Assembly: GCA_031278845.1 (NCBI GenBank)
Contig: JAITJQ010000014.1
Coordinates: 1-5,051, forward strand
From: Puniceicoccales bacterium
GTDB lineage: Bacteria; Verrucomicrobiota; Verrucomicrobiia; Opitutales; LL51
Reading direction: 5' to 3'
DNA: 5,051 bases
Below, in pieces: positions 4,643 through 5,051 of the stretch. Each line of letters starts with the position of its first letter. Positions within the stretch are counted from its first letter, which is position 1. The position numbers and the translations under genes were made by a program. The notes under the pieces were generated by a model. That model had not been told where the DNA came from, did no database searches, and saw nothing but the letters and a program-made list of their open reading frames with translations.

Positions 4643-5051
4643 TGCCCATTTGCAAGTCTGCTGTCATCGCTGCGCAGTAAAATATCGTAGCACCATCTAC
4701 TAAAGGTTGGCCAGCCACTTTTTTCTCTTCCGGTGTTCCATTTAAGGTTCGTCTTACCTCATAAATCTTATGATCCATTTCTTTCACCTCTAAATTTCTT
4801 CTGGTATGGATCTGCATTTCCGTGGATATCATTCCATGAGGAGTTTGATAACCAATGTTAAAATGCAACCCAACATAAGGGCCTTTGGCTTCTCCCTCAA
4901 ATTTATTTTCAATACTAACAGCCCAACCCTTTTCTCTTGCTATTTCACCTAACTTTTGAGCCGCTGCTACCATTCCATCATAGTCCTCAACAACAATAGT
5001 GCCCCGCAACATATCCCCCATATCCTCAACATAGGATGGAAAAGGCTGATT
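4635..5051 (-). CDS. RelA/SpoT-fold nucleotidyltransferase domain protein, C-terminal part (runs off the right edge)
   Basis: The frame is open to the window end, so only the last 138 codons are seen; the ATG at 5021 is internal to the domain and not a credible start. Numbering from the first visible residue, the hallmarks of the RelA/SpoT synthetase fold appear in order. DMLRGTIVV (13-21) corresponds to the 'D-xx-R-xxVV' strand carrying the metal-binding Asp. A helix (about 25-43) follows, then YVGLHFNI (59-66, the 'GYR-x-LH' position). EMQIHT (78-83, the 'E-x-Q-x-x-T' strand with the catalytic Glu) and HKIYE (94-98) complete the set. Known members make (p)ppGpp or, in toxic small alarmone synthetases, modify tRNA or make other toxic nucleotides. 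Housekeeping RelA/SpoT carries HD and TGS domains in fixed places; here the protein ends about 40 residues after the synthetase core. That suggests a small or toxin-type enzyme, or the C-terminal domain of a larger toxin. Substrate and toxicity are inference. Confidence 0.72.
   Translation of the reverse strand, partial: NQPFPSYVEDMGDMLRGTIVVEDYDGMVAAAQKLGEIAREKGWAVSIENKFEGEAKGPYVGLHFNIGYQTPHGMISTEMQIHTRRNLEVKEMDHKIYEVRRTLNGTPEEKKVAGQPLVDGATIFYCAAMTADLQMGNG

Noticed and set aside
1..5051. CRISPR array, tRNA or rRNA gene
   Set aside because: No regularly spaced short repeats, and no cloverleaf or conserved rRNA stretch seen on either strand by eye.

Overview
The window is AT-rich bacterial DNA with short genes, nearly all of them lineage-specific. 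Several features suggest a host-associated bacterium with a reduced or decaying genome, such as an amoeba- or protist-associated alphaproteobacterium. These are the run of small exported proteins, the ankyrin repeats, the broken genes, the insertion-sequence debris and the foreign-looking patches. No gene here is a taxonomic marker, so that assignment is inference.

Left arm, minus strand (38-1442): two genes lie head to tail with a 28-base gap. The first (1442 to 888) encodes a six-cysteine exported protein. The second (859 to 38) encodes an exported protein with a very hydrophobic Ala/Gly-rich segment and a five-proline run. I recognise neither family. They probably form one transcription unit.

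Middle (1443-2103): no intact gene. It holds two 52-base imperfect direct repeats (46/52 identical) that look like insertion-sequence ends. Between them is the first ~33 codons of what looks like an IS5-type transposase, so this is debris of nested or recombined insertion sequences.

Right-central block, plus strand (2104-3999): an exported helical protein (2104-2634) overlaps by ATGA a metallo-beta-lactamase-fold gene (from 2631). That gene has its own signal peptide and an intact THLHADH metal motif, but it breaks into three frames and runs into about three ankyrin repeats, with an in-frame TAG in the third. I read 2631-3598 as one decayed, formerly exported hydrolase/ankyrin protein. A further small exported protein follows (3694-3999). 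Next comes a GC-rich, frame-broken patch (4048-4262) resembling an FG-GAP/VCBS repeat.

Right arm, minus strand (4256-5051): the C-terminal part of a RelA/SpoT-fold nucleotidyltransferase protein enters from the right edge. It overlaps by 8 bases a small acidic protein of unknown family. The arrangement fits a toxin domain followed by its immunity protein or antitoxin. This is the most interesting candidate system in the window, although the toxin's N-terminus lies outside it.
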